Positions 36,627 to 47,539 are shown, numbered from the stretch's first letter. The stretch: 64,000 bases of DNA from Deltaproteobacteria bacterium (GCA_013349285.1 DUZU01000008.1:1-64000); one strand, 5' to 3'. Notes: generated by a model not told the origin, from the sequence alone. Numbers and translations: made by a program.

Positions 36627-38435
36627 ATGAAGACAACCCCCCTGAACAGCCTGAAAAATATCTTCGGCTATCAAGCCTTCCGCCCGCCCCAACAGGAAAT
36701 CATCGAAGGCCTGATCCGGGGCGAGGACGCCTTTGTCCTGATGCCCACCGGCGGCGGCAAATCGCTCTGCTACCAGATCCCGGCCCTGCACCGGCCGGGG
36801 GTGGGGATTGTGGTCTCGCCCCTGATCTCGCTGATGAAGGACCAGGTGGACGCCCTCAATGCCTGCGGGGTCAAGGCCTCGTTCTATAACTCGTCGCTGA
36901 AAAGCATGGAAGCCCGCCAGGTCCTGGCCAAGCTGCACGACAATGAACTCGACCTGCTCTATATCGCGCCGGAACGGCTGTTAAGCGAGGATTTTCTTGA
37001 ACGGCTCAAGGAGATCCCCATTGCTCTTTTTGCCATTGACGAGGCCCATTGTGTTTCACAGTGGGGCCACGATTTCCGGCCCGAATACTGTAAGCTTGGC
37101 CTGTTGCGCCGCCATTTCCCCAAGATTCCGCTGATCGCCCTCACCGCCACCGCCGAGCCCCACACCCGCGCCGACATCATCGAGCGGCTGAATCTGGGCC
37201 GGGCCCAATGCTATATCGCCGGTTTTGACCGCCCCAATATCCGCTACACGGTAAAACCCAAAAACAACCCTTTTCCCCAGCTGCTCACCTTTTTAAAAAG
37301 CCGGGACACAGAGGCGGGCATCGTCTACTGCCTCAGCCGCAAACGGGTGGAAACGGTGGCCGCCAAACTGGCGGAAACCGGGGTGGCCGCCGCCGCTTAC
37401 CACGCCGGCCTCTCCGCCGACCAACGGCAACAGGTCCAGGACGACTTTCTTCGCGATGAGATCAGGATCATTGTCGCCACCGTGGCCTTCGGCATGGGCA
37501 TCGATAAATCCAACATCCGCTTTGTCGTCCATTATGACATCCCTAAAAACATTGAAAGCTATTACCAGGAAACCGGCCGGGCCGGGCGGGACGGATTGGC
37601 GGCGGAGGCCCTGCTGCTCTTCGGCTACGGCGATATTGCCATGGCCCGGGGGCTGATCGAAAAATCCCTCAATCAGGAGCGCAAACGGATCGAATTGCAC
37701 AAACTCAACGCCATGGTGGGATTTGCCGAAGCCACCGGCTGCCGCCGCCGGGTCCTGCTCGGCTACTTTGATGAACGACTGGACACCAACTGCGGCAACT
37801 GCGACATCTGCCTCAATCCGCCGAGCGTAACCGATGTGACCGAAAACGCCCGCAAGGCCCTTTCCTGCGTTTACCGGGTCGGTCAATCCTTCGGCATGGG
37901 CTATGTGATCGATGTGCTGCAGGGCTCTAAAAAAGAGCGCATCCTCAGCCTCGGGCACGACCGCCTCTCCACCTATGGCATCGGCCGCGACCAGGACCGG
38001 CAATACTGGTCCGCCCTGATCCGCCACCTGATCCACCACGGCTACCTGGAACAGGATGTGGGTAATTATTCGGTACTCAAACTCACCGACCTGGCCAAGC
38101 CGCTGCTCCGCGGCGACCAGTCCCTGACCATGGCCATGCCCCGGGCCACCGAAAAAAAAGCGGCCACCTCAAGCCGCCGATCACCAGGCGCCATCGACTG
38201 TGATCAAGAACTGTTTGCTCAACTCAAGGTTCTGCGCAAAAAAATAGCCGACACCGCTGGCGTGCCCCCCTTCGTTATTTTCAGCGACGCCTCCCTGGCG
38301 GCAATGGCCGCTTTTCTGCCCACCAACGATGCCGCCTTCCTTGAGATCCAAGGAGTCGGCGCCCATAAACTTGAAAAATACGGCCCGGAATTTATGACCG
38401 AGATCATAAAGTTCAACCACCTCGGCAAAGTATAA
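36627..38435 (+). CDS. recQ: ATP-dependent DNA helicase RecQ
   Basis: The product has 602 residues from the ATG at 36627. Motifs include FGYQAFRPPQQEII, PTGGGKSLCYQIP, DEAHCVSQWGHDFRPEY, TATAEP and TGRAGRDG; the RQC region has a zinc-binding set ending TNCGNCDIC, and an HRDC domain lies near the C-terminus (about 520-600). It unwinds DNA 3'-5' in recombination and repair. The long frame can start 108 bases earlier, but the MKTT start fits RecQ length. Confidence 0.96.
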   Translation: MKTTPLNSLKNIFGYQAFRPPQQEIIEGLIRGEDAFVLMPTGGGKSLCYQIPALHRPGVGIVVSPLISLMKDQVDALNACGVKASFYNSSLKSMEARQVLAKLHDNELDLLYIAPERLLSEDFLERLKEIPIALFAIDEAHCVSQWGHDFRPEYCKLGLLRRHFPKIPLIALTATAEPHTRADIIERLNLGRAQCYIAGFDRPNIRYTVKPKNNPFPQLLTFLKSRDTEAGIVYCLSRKRVETVAAKLAETGVAAAAYHAGLSADQRQQVQDDFLRDEIRIIVATVAFGMGIDKSNIRFVVHYDIPKNIESYYQETGRAGRDGLAAEALLLFGYGDIAMARGLIEKSLNQERKRIELHKLNAMVGFAEATGCRRRVLLGYFDERLDTNCGNCDICLNPPSVTDVTENARKALSCVYRVGQSFGMGYVIDVLQGSKKERILSLGHDRLSTYGIGRDQDRQYWSALIRHLIHHGYLEQDVGNYSVLKLTDLAKPLLRGDQSLTMAMPRATEKKAATSSRRSPGAIDCDQELFAQLKVLRKKIADTAGVPPFVIFSDASLAAMAAFLPTNDAAFLEIQGVGAHKLEKYGPEFMTEIIKFNHLGKV

Positions 38436-38448
38436 TATCTTAAAATCA

Positions 38449-38491
38449 TTACAAGAACATGCTTGCTCGACCTTGTAAATTTTATTACAAC
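38449..38491. repeat. Three TTACAA/TTGTAA half-sites between recQ and the TonB receptor gene
   Basis: TTACAAG (38449-38455), CTTGTAA (38473-38479) and TTACAA (38486-38491) form two overlapping dyads: one with a 17-base loop and one, TTGTAA-N6-TTACAA, perfect. They could be an operator, or the first dyad a weak terminator of recQ since a few T residues follow. Confidence 0.45.
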
Positions 38492-38642
38492 TTAAATATC
38501 ATCAATCTAAAACAATAAGAGAACAACCGACTATTATTTTAGATTGCGGGTATTAAAATCACCCCAAAAGAAACAAGACACGTTAACAACTTGATTTTAC
38601 GTAAGGACAACTTGCCTATTTTTTAATCATATGGGGAACCGG

Positions 38643-40721
38643 ATGTCGCTTGCCTTGACTAACAAGAACCACATTCTGACTTTAGTCTTTTTTTTGATTA
38701 TCCTCGCCTTTCACCCGGCCCAGGCCCAAGAGCTCACCCCGATTACCAACGATCTAACGGAACTAAGCCTCGATGAATTAATGAATGTCACCATTGTTTC
38801 CGCCGCTAAAAAAGAGCAAAAAATATCCCACGTGGCGGCCTCAGCTTTTGTTATCACCGATGAAGACATCAAACGTTATGGCTACCGCACCTTAGGTGAG
38901 GCCCTGCAAAGAATCAGCGGAATGTACCTAAGTTCCGATCGCAACTATGATTATCTCGGGGTGCGGGGCTTCAGCCTGCCCGGCGATTACAATTCAAGAA
39001 TCCTGGTCCTAGTTGACGGCCTTAGAACCAATACCATCTTGTACGATCAGGCATATATTGACGCGACTTTTCCCATCGACGTTGAGTCCATCAAAAGAAT
39101 TGAAGTGGTTAAGGGGCCCGGCTCCGCCCTTTGGGGAAGCAATGCCTTGTTCGCGGTGATCAACGTCATTACCCAAAAAGGCAATGATCTTGACGGGGGC
39201 CGCCTCATGGTGGAAACCGGCAGCCATGCGCGCCGAAAAGCTTATCTGGAGTACGGCAAGATTTTTGCGGGCGGGCTCAACTTATCGGGCAGCATTGCCG
39301 CTCTTGGCTCAGACGGCGAAAATCACATTTATTTTCCGGAACTAGATCAGCCCGGCTTCAACAACGGCCTGGCTGAAGGAGTCGACGCCGAAGAGGCATA
39401 TAAAGGCTATCTGACCATATCCTATAAAGACTTCGGTCTGCTGTTCAATAAAAGCCGGCGAACCAAAACCGTGCCGCCGGCGGCATGGGACGGGGCCTTC
39501 AACAACCCCGCCGGCTACACTGTGGATGAAGTGTCAAACCTTGAGATAAACCATCAAAAAAATATTGCCGACGGCATGAATGGTCGGCTCTTTACCAGGA
39601 TTTACCATAACACCTTTGAGTATTACGGCGATTACCCCTATTTTGCAGACGGGGGCTGGCTCGGCAGCTATATCGTCAACAAAGACCAAGGCTCGTCAAA
39701 ACAATGGGGAGGCGAGATTCGTTACGGCCTGGATCCCCGGCCGGAGCTCGCCGTTACCATCGGCCTTGAATACATGAAGAGCTGTGAGATAATTCAGAAG
39801 AACTATGATGACGCCCCTAATTATTCATTGGCTCTTGATACCGGCGATGCCGGCGCATACCATACCAGTGCCTATTATGGACAGGGAGAATACAGCATCC
39901 TCGACAATCTACAGCTGATCGCCGGGCTCAGAGTGGACGACTACTCGACCTTTGGCGAACAATTAAGCCCCAGGATCGCCCTGCTTTACTCACCCCGCCT
40001 GGCAACCACCCTGAAATTACTTTACGGTAAAGCCTTTCGCGCCCCGAACAACTTTGAAAGTTTCTATGAAGACGGCTACGCCATGACCGGCAACCCTAGC
40101 TTGCAGCCGGAAGAGATTAAAACCTGGGAACTTGTTTTTGAACATAATTTCAGTAACCATACCCGGCTGGTCGCCAGCCTCTTCCGCTTTGAGGTTGACG
40201 ACTTAATCAGTCAGGTAACAATCCCGGCCCTCCCTGATGATCTTCTCCAGTTTCAGAATCTAAGCGGCACGGTCAGAAGCGACGGGGCGGAAATCCAGCT
40301 GGAATCACATCTTGAAAACGGCATCAGCGGATTTTTAGGATTAAGCCTTGCCGACACCAAAGAGCTGGCCCAGGATAGCCGCCTGAACAATTCGCCGACC
40401 TTTATCATCACCGGCGGGGTATCGGCCCCCGTTTACTCTGAAAAGCTCTATATCTCGACCAATTTTCAGCATCTCAGCCGTCGTACCTCGCCGACCGTGG
40501 ATGTCGAGGCCTATACCCTGGTCAACCTGGCGATAACCACCGGCAGCCTTCTTGGCAACATCGATCTGTCTTTTAACATCTACAACCTGTTCGATCAGAC
40601 CGTTAATGTCCCCGGCGCCGGAGAACATTACCATTACGACCCCAATACCGACGAAAACATTTTGTTCAATATTCCCCAGGACGGCAGAACCTTTCGCATG
40701 CAACTTTCATACAACTTTTAA
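38643..40721 (+). CDS. TonB-dependent outer-membrane receptor
   Basis: The product has 692 residues from the ATG at 38643, which has GGGG six bases before it; an ATG 12 bases earlier lacks this. A signal peptide is followed by a TonB-box-like region, the plug domain (IVSAAKKEQKISHVAASAF, VLVDGLRTN, VEVVKGPGSALWGSNA with ALWG) and a 22-strand type barrel, ending in an aromatic Phe. Substrate unknown; the plug sequence resembles the siderophore and vitamin receptors broadly. It begins a receptor-YfiR-hybrid kinase operon (18-base and overlapping junctions). Confidence 0.93.
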   Translation: MSLALTNKNHILTLVFFLIILAFHPAQAQELTPITNDLTELSLDELMNVTIVSAAKKEQKISHVAASAFVITDEDIKRYGYRTLGEALQRISGMYLSSDRNYDYLGVRGFSLPGDYNSRILVLVDGLRTNTILYDQAYIDATFPIDVESIKRIEVVKGPGSALWGSNALFAVINVITQKGNDLDGGRLMVETGSHARRKAYLEYGKIFAGGLNLSGSIAALGSDGENHIYFPELDQPGFNNGLAEGVDAEEAYKGYLTISYKDFGLLFNKSRRTKTVPPAAWDGAFNNPAGYTVDEVSNLEINHQKNIADGMNGRLFTRIYHNTFEYYGDYPYFADGGWLGSYIVNKDQGSSKQWGGEIRYGLDPRPELAVTIGLEYMKSCEIIQKNYDDAPNYSLALDTGDAGAYHTSAYYGQGEYSILDNLQLIAGLRVDDYSTFGEQLSPRIALLYSPRLATTLKLLYGKAFRAPNNFESFYEDGYAMTGNPSLQPEEIKTWELVFEHNFSNHTRLVASLFRFEVDDLISQVTIPALPDDLLQFQNLSGTVRSDGAEIQLESHLENGISGFLGLSLADTKELAQDSRLNNSPTFIITGGVSAPVYSEKLYISTNFQHLSRRTSPTVDVEAYTLVNLAITTGSLLGNIDLSFNIYNLFDQTVNVPGAGEHYHYDPNTDENILFNIPQDGRTFRMQLSYNF

Positions 40722-40739
40722 AACAGGCCGAAGATACCC

Positions 40740-41327
40740 TTGAAAAAATCCCCACGCGCCATAATCCGAACCATGCTGTGCCTGACCACGCTGATGTTGC
40801 CGGGCATAACCGTGAGCACGGCGGCACCGGCCGGCGCGGGGGAAAAAGCCATGGCGGAGTATGAAGTCAAGGCGGTGTACCTCCTGAATTTAGGCAAATT
40901 TACCCAATGGCCGCAGACCGCCTTTACCGAACCGGAACAGGAGCTGGTGTTGGGCCTGTTCGGCGAAGATGTTTTTGGTGAGGCCCTGGAGTTGATCACG
41001 GCTAAAAAAATCCAAGGGCGAAGGCTGATTATAAAAAAATTGGGCAAGGGCGGCGATCCCCGCGGCTGCCATATCCTGTTTATCAGCGCCTCTGAAAAAA
41101 GGAGGCTTAAACAGATTTTGTCACTGCTGGCCGATCAACCGGTCCTTACCGTCTCGGATATGAGCGGATTTGCCGAAGAAGGCGGCATGATCGGCCTCAA
41201 GGAAATGGACAATAAAATAAACATCATCATCAACGTCATGGCGGCAAAAGAAGCAGGCCTGATCCTGCGATCGCAACTTCTTAACATCTCAACCATAATC
41301 AACAAGGACAACCCGCTTACCCGATGA
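40740..41327 (+). CDS. YfiR-family (DUF4154) periplasmic protein
   Basis: The product has 195 residues from a TTG at 40740. After a signal peptide, [57 protein letters not shown] and INIIINV follow the YfiR pattern throughout. YfiR of Pseudomonas aeruginosa restrains a diguanylate cyclase across the membrane. Here the partner is the downstream kinase, which overlaps by four bases. Confidence 0.93.
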   Translation: MKKSPRAIIRTMLCLTTLMLPGITVSTAAPAGAGEKAMAEYEVKAVYLLNLGKFTQWPQTAFTEPEQELVLGLFGEDVFGEALELITAKKIQGRRLIIKKLGKGGDPRGCHILFISASEKRRLKQILSLLADQPVLTVSDMSGFAEEGGMIGLKEMDNKINIIINVMAAKEAGLILRSQLLNISTIINKDNPLTR

Positions 41328-44164
41328 TAACACAAAAAATCAAAGATATGCCGATCACCCACAAACTGATGGCGGTGATCATGTCCACCGTCACCATCGC
41401 CTTGCTGCTGTCGGCCATCGCCTACTCTGTTTTCGAAACCAGCAACGAGAAAAAAGAGATAACCGGCGAACTATGGAACCTGGCCGAGATTATCGGCCGC
41501 AACAACACCGCCGCCCTGATTTTCAAAGATCATGTGGCCAGCAGAGACAGCCTGGCCACCTTGAAGGCAAATCCCTGGATCGTCTCCGCCCATATCCACT
41601 CCCAGGATGACTTAATCTTTGCCAGTTACTTTGCCGAAGACTTCTCGGATCTGGAAATAAAAAAACACCGAGAAATCAGGCAAGAAGCCCCATTTTTCGG
41701 ACACCACCAAGACAATGGATACATGCACCTCAGCCGCCCCATCATGCTTGACAAGGAACAGATCGGCACAATTCACCTCATATATGATATGCAGCACCTG
41801 ACCCAAAAACTGCGCCATTATTTTTTGATCGCCGGCTCCATCAGCATCCTCACCTTTATTATTGTTTTTTTTGTTTCGGTTCGAATGCAAAAAATAATCT
41901 CCGCCCCCATTCTCAGCATCATGCATACCATCAACAAGGTAACCAGAAACAAAGACTACTCAACCAGAACCATCAAGGTCAGCAACGACGAACTCGGCAC
42001 TCTGGCCGACGGCTTGAACAACATGCTGGAACAGATCCAGATCAGGGACTGGGATCTGGCCAGTTACAACTTTCAACTGGAAAACAAGGTCGAGGCCCGC
42101 ACTGAAGAACTGAAAAAATCAAACACGGAACTGGCCCAAACCATAGAAAAGCTGAAAACCGCCAAAGAGAAAGCGGAAACGGCGAACATCGTCAAGTCGG
42201 AGTTTCTTGCCAACATGAGCCATGAGATTCGTACCCCCATGAATGGCGTGCTGGGAATGGCGGAACTGCTCAGTCGAACTAACCTTGACGATGACCAAAA
42301 AAACTACACCGAAACCATTATGCGTTCCGGCCGGTCATTGATGAGCATTATTAACGAAATCCTTGATTTTTCCAAGATAGAAGCCGGCAAACTGATTCTT
42401 GAAAATATCGACTTCCGCCTCCGGGAGGTTATCGAGGAAACGGTCAACCTGCTGGTGGAAAAAGCCCACAAAAAAGGCCTGGAACTTATTTTGGCAATCC
42501 CCCCCCAAATTCCACGCCTGGTAAAAGGCGATCCTGAACGCCTGCGCCAGGTTCTGGTAAACCTGATCGGCAACGCCATCAAGTTTACCGAGCAAGGGGA
42601 GATCATCATCCGAGTCTCCACCGACCAAGAAAGCAACATCTTTTCCTTTGCGATCAGTGATACGGGGATAGGCATTGCCCCGGAAGCCATGACCAAGATC
42701 TTCGATTCCTTTTCCCAGGCAGACACCTCCACCACCCGCAAATACGGCGGCACCGGACTGGGGCTGACCATCTCCAAGCGGCTGATCGCCCTGATGGGCG
42801 GAGAAATACATGTCGACAGCGCCCCGGGCCGGGGAAGCACTTTTAGATTCACGGTGAACCTGACCAAAAACTCCCCGGAACATGATCTCCCTCAACACCA
42901 TGCCCTGCGGGGCAGGCGGTTATTGATTGTTGACCCCAATCAAACCCGCCGGGAAATTCTGCAGCAGGACAGCGAATACTGGAACATGTCCAGCGATTGC
43001 GCCACCAGCCGTCAGCAAGCCGTGGAAATGGTCATCAGGGCCGGGGTCGCCCAAAAACCATACGACATAGCCCTGATCGAATCCAATCTTATGCGAGAAA
43101 ACGATTTTGCCCTGATCGAAGAACTGCAGTCCAGCCCGGTCACCGCCACGGTTAATCTGGTGGCGTTAAACTCAAAAATAGATGAGAGTAAAATCGAACA
43201 CCGGGCCATCAAGCACACCATCCCCGCCCCCCTGTCCAATTTCGACCTCTACCTCTGTTTTATCAATATCCTGAGCCCGAAGGATTTTCAGGCCATACAG
43301 AAACGAGATAAAACGCGACCGGTCGCCGCCTCCTTTGCCGGAAAAAAGATCCTGCTCGCCGAAGACAATCCCATAAATCAACAGGTGGCCACAAGCTTTC
43401 TCGATATTTTCGATTGCCAAACCGAGGTGGTCGCCAATGGCGAAGAAGCCATTGCCGCCTATGACCGGAACTGTTACGACTTGATCCTGATGGACTGCCT
43501 GATGCCGAAAAAAGACGGCTATGAGGCCACTGCCGCCATCCGCAACATGGAAGAAGCAAGAAAGGACGACAGCCACATCCCGATCATAGCGCTAACCGCC
43601 CATACCCTGCAGCACGCCAGAGAAAAATGCCTCATCGCCGGCATGGATGACTATCTGTTCAAACCCTTTACCACCAAGCAACTCCAGAGCATCCTTGAGC
43701 GCTGGCTGCGGGGCGATGAGGACAAGGTGTTGCCTGAGCGCCGATCAACCTCGGAGCAAACAACCGATGAGCGGCAAGGGGCCGAAACAACGCCGGAGGA
43801 CCAGGATCTGCTCAACCGGGATATGCTGCAACAAATCAAAAATGTACAGCGGCCAGACGCTGAAGATCTGCTGGCCAAGCTTATCACCATGTACCTGGAA
43901 AATTCACGGGAAACGATGAATCTTCTTCGAGATGGGGTTATGACAAACAATGCCAAGGCCATCCGGGAGGCGGCCCATGATCTAAAATCGACCAGCGCCA
44001 ACCTCGGCGCCACCAAACTGGCCGATCTCAGCCTGCAACTCGAAATCCTGGGCCATGAAAACCGGACCGATAAAGCGAGCGAGATTTTTATCGCCATCCA
44101 ACAAGCCCACGATATGACCTGCCAAGCCCTTGATGAGTTGCTGCGCCAAAATCAGACCCCCTGA
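41324..44164 (+). CDS. Hybrid sensor kinase with two receivers and Hpt
   Basis: The product has 946 residues. TM1 (about 15-35) and TM2 (about 165-188) enclose a small sensor domain of the kind found in YfiN-like proteins ([20 protein letters not shown]). HAMP, coiled coil, HisKA ([13 protein letters not shown]), HATPase ([19 protein letters not shown]), then a first receiver that appears degenerate ([11 protein letters not shown] lacks the Asp acceptor), a second with [12 protein letters not shown] and [13 protein letters not shown], and a terminal Hpt ([14 protein letters not shown]). A phosphorelay kinase controlled by YfiR is the likely role. Confidence 0.93.
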   Translation: MITQKIKDMPITHKLMAVIMSTVTIALLLSAIAYSVFETSNEKKEITGELWNLAEIIGRNNTAALIFKDHVASRDSLATLKANPWIVSAHIHSQDDLIFASYFAEDFSDLEIKKHREIRQEAPFFGHHQDNGYMHLSRPIMLDKEQIGTIHLIYDMQHLTQKLRHYFLIAGSISILTFIIVFFVSVRMQKIISAPILSIMHTINKVTRNKDYSTRTIKVSNDELGTLADGLNNMLEQIQIRDWDLASYNFQLENKVEARTEELKKSNTELAQTIEKLKTAKEKAETANIVKSEFLANMSHEIRTPMNGVLGMAELLSRTNLDDDQKNYTETIMRSGRSLMSIINEILDFSKIEAGKLILENIDFRLREVIEETVNLLVEKAHKKGLELILAIPPQIPRLVKGDPERLRQVLVNLIGNAIKFTEQGEIIIRVSTDQESNIFSFAISDTGIGIAPEAMTKIFDSFSQADTSTTRKYGGTGLGLTISKRLIALMGGEIHVDSAPGRGSTFRFTVNLTKNSPEHDLPQHHALRGRRLLIVDPNQTRREILQQDSEYWNMSSDCATSRQQAVEMVIRAGVAQKPYDIALIESNLMRENDFALIEELQSSPVTATVNLVALNSKIDESKIEHRAIKHTIPAPLSNFDLYLCFINILSPKDFQAIQKRDKTRPVAASFAGKKILLAEDNPINQQVATSFLDIFDCQTEVVANGEEAIAAYDRNCYDLILMDCLMPKKDGYEATAAIRNMEEARKDDSHIPIIALTAHTLQHAREKCLIAGMDDYLFKPFTTKQLQSILERWLRGDEDKVLPERRSTSEQTTDERQGAETTPEDQDLLNRDMLQQIKNVQRPDAEDLLAKLITMYLENSRETMNLLRDGVMTNNAKAIREAAHDLKSTSANLGATKLADLSLQLEILGHENRTDKASEIFIAIQQAHDMTCQALDELLRQNQTP

Positions 44165-44225
44165 GGAGCAGAGCCGGGGATAATCCGCCCCCCCAATCGT
44201 CAGGCTCCCCCCCGGCCTTGGCCAC

Positions 44226-44247
44226 AGGAGGGCCGATCTCCTTTTTT
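44226..44247 (+). terminator. Short intrinsic terminator after the hybrid kinase
   Basis: AGGAG, a seven-base loop and CTCCT are followed by five T residues. The stem has only five pairs, so it may be weak. Confidence 0.45.
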
Positions 44248-44340
44248 AGGCGATGCTATCCGGTATAATTGTCTTGTGTTTATAAGGGGGCAGGCTATAT
44301 ATTTCAGACCCCACCCCAAAGAAAACCGAGGCAAAACATT

Positions 44341-44544
44341 ATGAGCGACGAGAGACTGATCGACATTGAGATAAAAATCGCCTTTCTGGAAGATACGATC
44401 CAGGAACTCAACACCGTGGTCTGCGAACAACAAAAACAGATCGACAGGCTTGAGGCGACCTGTAACTTCTTGCTAAAACGGGTAAAAATACTCTCCGAAG
44501 CCACCGGCGACAATATCCCCAATGAAAAACCGCCCCATTACTGA
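44341..44544 (+). CDS. slyX: SlyX-like protein
   Basis: The product has 67 residues from the ATG at 44341, with GAGG nine bases upstream. It is a coiled coil from residue 5 to about 50 with the typical SlyX order (IDIEIKIAFLEDTIQELN, VVCEQQKQIDRLE, LLKRVK) and ends PHY as SlyX proteins do. The role of SlyX is unknown. Confidence 0.9.
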   Translation: MSDERLIDIEIKIAFLEDTIQELNTVVCEQQKQIDRLEATCNFLLKRVKILSEATGDNIPNEKPPHY

Positions 44545-44559
44545 TTACCTCAGCCATTC

Positions 44560-45420
44560 ATGACAATTTCCAACAAACAACTGCTCCCGGATTATGAATT
44601 ACTCGACTGCGGCGACGGCCGCAGGCTGGAGAGGTTTGCCCAAATCATTGTCGACCGCCCCGCCCCCCAGGCCGTTTGGCCGAAGAGCAAGAATTGTTTA
44701 GACTGGCCCCGGGCCCATGCCTATTATGAGCGCCCGGCAACCGGCAAGGGGGGCTGGCGGACAGGCTCTTTTTTCCCCAACCCGTGGCGGCTGCCCATTG
44801 ATGAGATAATCCTGGAACTAAGGCCGGCCGCCAACAATCAGGTAGGAGTTTTCCCGGAACAACTTCCCAACTGGCGCTGGCTGAAAAAACGGCTCTCCGA
44901 AGGCAAAGGGCCGCTGCGGGTGCTCAACGGTTTTGCCTACACCGGGGCGGCCACCCTCGCGGCGAGCAGCGCCGGCCCACATGTCGAGGTCTGCCATGTG
45001 GACGGCGCCAAAACCGCGGTGGCCTGGGCTCGGCGCAATGCGGCACTTTCAGGCCTGGCCGAACGGCCGATCCGGTGGATCGTTGATGATCTGCTGAAAT
45101 TCATGGGCCGGGAGATAAAACGGGGGCAAAGATATGACGCCTTTATCCTCGACCCGCCCGCCTTTGGCCGGGGGCCGGGGGGCGCCTGGCAGCTGGAACG
45201 AGATCTGCCCCGACTGCTCGACTGCGTGGCGCAACTGGTAAGTTCCAGCCCCAGCTTCATCATCCTCAGCTGCCACGCCCCGAACCTGCGCGCGAATGAC
45301 CTGCTGAAGATGCTCCAAGCGATCCGGCCGTTTCAGGACCGAACCGGCGAGGCCCTGGAGCTGACCATTCCGGCCGCCAACGGTAATGCCCTGCCCTCCA
45401 GCATCTGCGGCAGAATCTAG
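44560..45420 (+). CDS. RlmI-like class I methyltransferase (PF10672 type)
   Basis: The product has 286 residues. A SAM motif (RVLNGFAYTGAATLAASS), the acidic VCHVDGAKTAVAWARRNA, and a DPPAFGRG catalytic motif mark the RlmI-like/PF10672 methyltransferases. The N-terminus DYELLDCGDGRRLERF is also family typical, and no PUA domain is seen. The substrate is probably an RNA base, but is not proven. It follows slyX by 15 bases. Confidence 0.9.
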   Translation: MTISNKQLLPDYELLDCGDGRRLERFAQIIVDRPAPQAVWPKSKNCLDWPRAHAYYERPATGKGGWRTGSFFPNPWRLPIDEIILELRPAANNQVGVFPEQLPNWRWLKKRLSEGKGPLRVLNGFAYTGAATLAASSAGPHVEVCHVDGAKTAVAWARRNAALSGLAERPIRWIVDDLLKFMGREIKRGQRYDAFILDPPAFGRGPGGAWQLERDLPRLLDCVAQLVSSSPSFIILSCHAPNLRANDLLKMLQAIRPFQDRTGEALELTIPAANGNALPSSICGRI

Positions 45421-45472
45421 CCGCCGTTAACGATGCGGCTAAGATTGCAGGCCGGGCGCCCCCTCAAGCCAT

Positions 45473-46657
45473 TCAGGCATATTGGCCGGCACACCAGCCC
45501 GAAGACCAGGCCCACTGCAGGTTATAGCCGCCAAGCCAACCGGCGACATCAAGCACCTCACCGACAAAATAGAGCCCGGCCTGCTCCCGGCTCTCCATGG
45601 TTTTGGACGAAATCCCATCGCAATCAACCCCGCCCAGGGTCACCTCCGCGGTCCGGTAGCCCTCGGTGCCGCCGGGCTTGATCCGCCATTGCTGCAGCAG
45701 CTCGGCAACCTGCTGCAGGCGACTTTGCGAGATGGCCTGCAAGGTACTTTCCAAGTCCACTTCATCAATAAAAGCCGCAATCAGCCGTTTGGGCAAGAGT
45801 TCGGCCAACACCGATTTGAGTTTACGCTGGGGCCGCTGCGCCTTCGCCCCTTTTAGCAGGGCAAGCAGATCAAGCCCGGGCAGCAGGTTGATCACAATCT
45901 CCTCCCCCGGCTGCCAATAAGAAGAAAGCTGAAGAATGGCGGGCCCGCTCAAACCCCGATGGGTAAAGAGAATATTTTCCCTGAAACTCCGGCGCTGATT
46001 GGCCGCCTCACATAACACCGCGATCCCGGCCAGGGGCGATAATTTTTCTTTGTCCGCCGGCTGCAGGGTAAAGGGGACCAGCCCGGCCCGGGTCGGCCTG
46101 AGTTTGAGGCCGAACTGCTCGGCAAGCCGGTAGCCGAAAGGGGTGGCGCCGATGGCCGGCATCGACAAGCCGCCGGTGGCCACCACCAGGGAGTGGCAGC
46201 GCAACTGACCCCAAGCGCCGGACACCCTGAACTCATGCTCCCCGCATTTCTCGACCCCGGTGATGGTCGTGTTAAAGCGAAAATTCACCCCGGCCCGGGC
46301 GCACTCGCCGAGCAACATATCCAGGATCTCCCGGGCATTCCCGTCACAAAAAAGCCGGCCCTGCTCGCGCTCATGAAAGGGGATACAATGCAGCTTGACC
46401 AGATCGATGAAATCCCATTGACTGAAACGGCTGAGGGCTGATTTGCAGAAATGGGGGTTATGGGAAAGATAATTGGCGGCGTCAAGGTGGTAATTGGTAA
46501 AATTACAACGGCCGCCGCCGGTAACCAGTAGTTTTTGGCCGGGCCGGGCCGCATGATCGAGGACCAGCACCTTGCGCTGCCGCCGGCCGGCGGACAACGC
46601 GCACATCAAACCGGCAGCCCCGGCCCCGATAACTATCACATCTGCTCTTTCCATCAT
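45473..46657 (-). CDS. BaiN/RdsA-family flavoprotein
   Basis: The product has 394 residues from the ATG at 46657 (adjacent ATG at 46654 possible). ADVIVIGAGAAGLMCALSAG is the dinucleotide-binding fold, TGGGRCNFTN the family hallmark, followed by RLFCDGNAREIL, a HI0933-like insertion and a C-terminal YFVGEVLDVAGWLGGYNLQWAW. It is a predicted NAD(P)/FAD-dependent oxidoreductase of unknown substrate. It is convergent with the methyltransferase gene. Confidence 0.92.
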   Translation of the reverse strand: MMERADVIVIGAGAAGLMCALSAGRRQRKVLVLDHAARPGQKLLVTGGGRCNFTNYHLDAANYLSHNPHFCKSALSRFSQWDFIDLVKLHCIPFHEREQGRLFCDGNAREILDMLLGECARAGVNFRFNTTITGVEKCGEHEFRVSGAWGQLRCHSLVVATGGLSMPAIGATPFGYRLAEQFGLKLRPTRAGLVPFTLQPADKEKLSPLAGIAVLCEAANQRRSFRENILFTHRGLSGPAILQLSSYWQPGEEIVINLLPGLDLLALLKGAKAQRPQRKLKSVLAELLPKRLIAAFIDEVDLESTLQAISQSRLQQVAELLQQWRIKPGGTEGYRTAEVTLGGVDCDGISSKTMESREQAGLYFVGEVLDVAGWLGGYNLQWAWSSGWCAGQYA

Positions 46658-46836
46658 TGCTCGTATAAAAATCCAGTTATTGCTTTGGCGCGGCAACAGG
46701 CCTTGGCTGCTTTTATTTTTCAGGATCCGGCCAAATATGGCTGGACAGTACCCCCGGTAATTTCTAATATAATAAAATATATAGAAATGATCTCGAAAAA
46801 CAGCCTTACCGACAATTCAGTCCCGGGGATGACAGG

Positions 46837-47319
46837 ATGGACAATGATAAACTTATAACTCTTTTGGATGAAAGCATCGTTCTCGAGATGAATATGGCGT
46901 CATTATACCGGATATTTCAACATGAATTTGCCGATGACGCCCTTTTCTGGGGACAATTGGCCGAAGAAGAACTTGGCCACGCCGCCTTACTCAGATCGGT
47001 AAAAGAACACCTGGGCACCGATTGCGATGAATTGCCCAAAATCTTCCTCTGCGAATCATTGGACAAAATCAAGGCCACCAACCAAAATATCGCCGGCCAG
47101 CTCGATAAGATCCGCGCCGACTGCCCTTCCCGGCGCAAGGCCTTTGATCTGGCCTTTGCCCTTGAAAACTCCGCCTGCGAGATCCATTACAATTATTTCA
47201 TGAACAAAATCGCAGTGTCGCCGGTGGAAGAAATTTTGCAGGAGCTCAACCAAAACGACAAGGACCACGCCCAGCGAATCAGCAAGTACATGGCCAACAA
47301 CAACATCGACATGGATTGA
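46837..47319 (+). CDS. Ferritin-like diiron protein
   Basis: The product has 160 residues of four-helix type. Possible iron ligands are E17, ExxH in EEELGH (E45, H48), E110 with H117 nearby and D141/H144 in NDKDHA, which follow the spacing of rubrerythrin-like domains without a rubredoxin part. It may store iron or scavenge peroxide. It is followed five bases later by a DUF4177-like gene and then by a CDF transporter. Confidence 0.8.
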   Translation: MDNDKLITLLDESIVLEMNMASLYRIFQHEFADDALFWGQLAEEELGHAALLRSVKEHLGTDCDELPKIFLCESLDKIKATNQNIAGQLDKIRADCPSRRKAFDLAFALENSACEIHYNYFMNKIAVSPVEEILQELNQNDKDHAQRISKYMANNNIDMD

Positions 47320-47323
47320 TAAA

Positions 47324-47539
47324 ATGACCAAGGAATACAAGATCGAGGTCGTGGTGGAAGGGGCTTTGGGGACTCTTTTTCTCGGCGCCAGCAAACTACC
47401 GATCAACAAGATGGAAGAAGTGATGAACCAATACGGCGCCAAAGGCTGGAGCCTGGAGTTCATGGTGGTCGAGCAGAAACGATTCATGCTGTTCTGGCAG
47501 CGCGAGGCCGCAATCATCACCTTTTCCAGAGAAACTTGA
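47324..47539 (+). CDS. DUF4177-like small protein
   Basis: The product has 71 residues with beta-strands around YKIEVVVEG and an end (NQYGAKGWSLEFMVVE) matching the DUF4177 pattern, in which a GW motif is conserved. Function unknown. The CDF gene overlaps its end by four bases. Confidence 0.75.
   Translation: MTKEYKIEVVVEGALGTLFLGASKLPINKMEEVMNQYGAKGWSLEFMVVEQKRFMLFWQREAAIITFSRET

Noticed and set aside
46741-46773. Promoter TGGACA with TATAAT before the ferritin-like gene
   Set aside because: The two elements are 20 bases apart, outside the usual range, so I did not list it.
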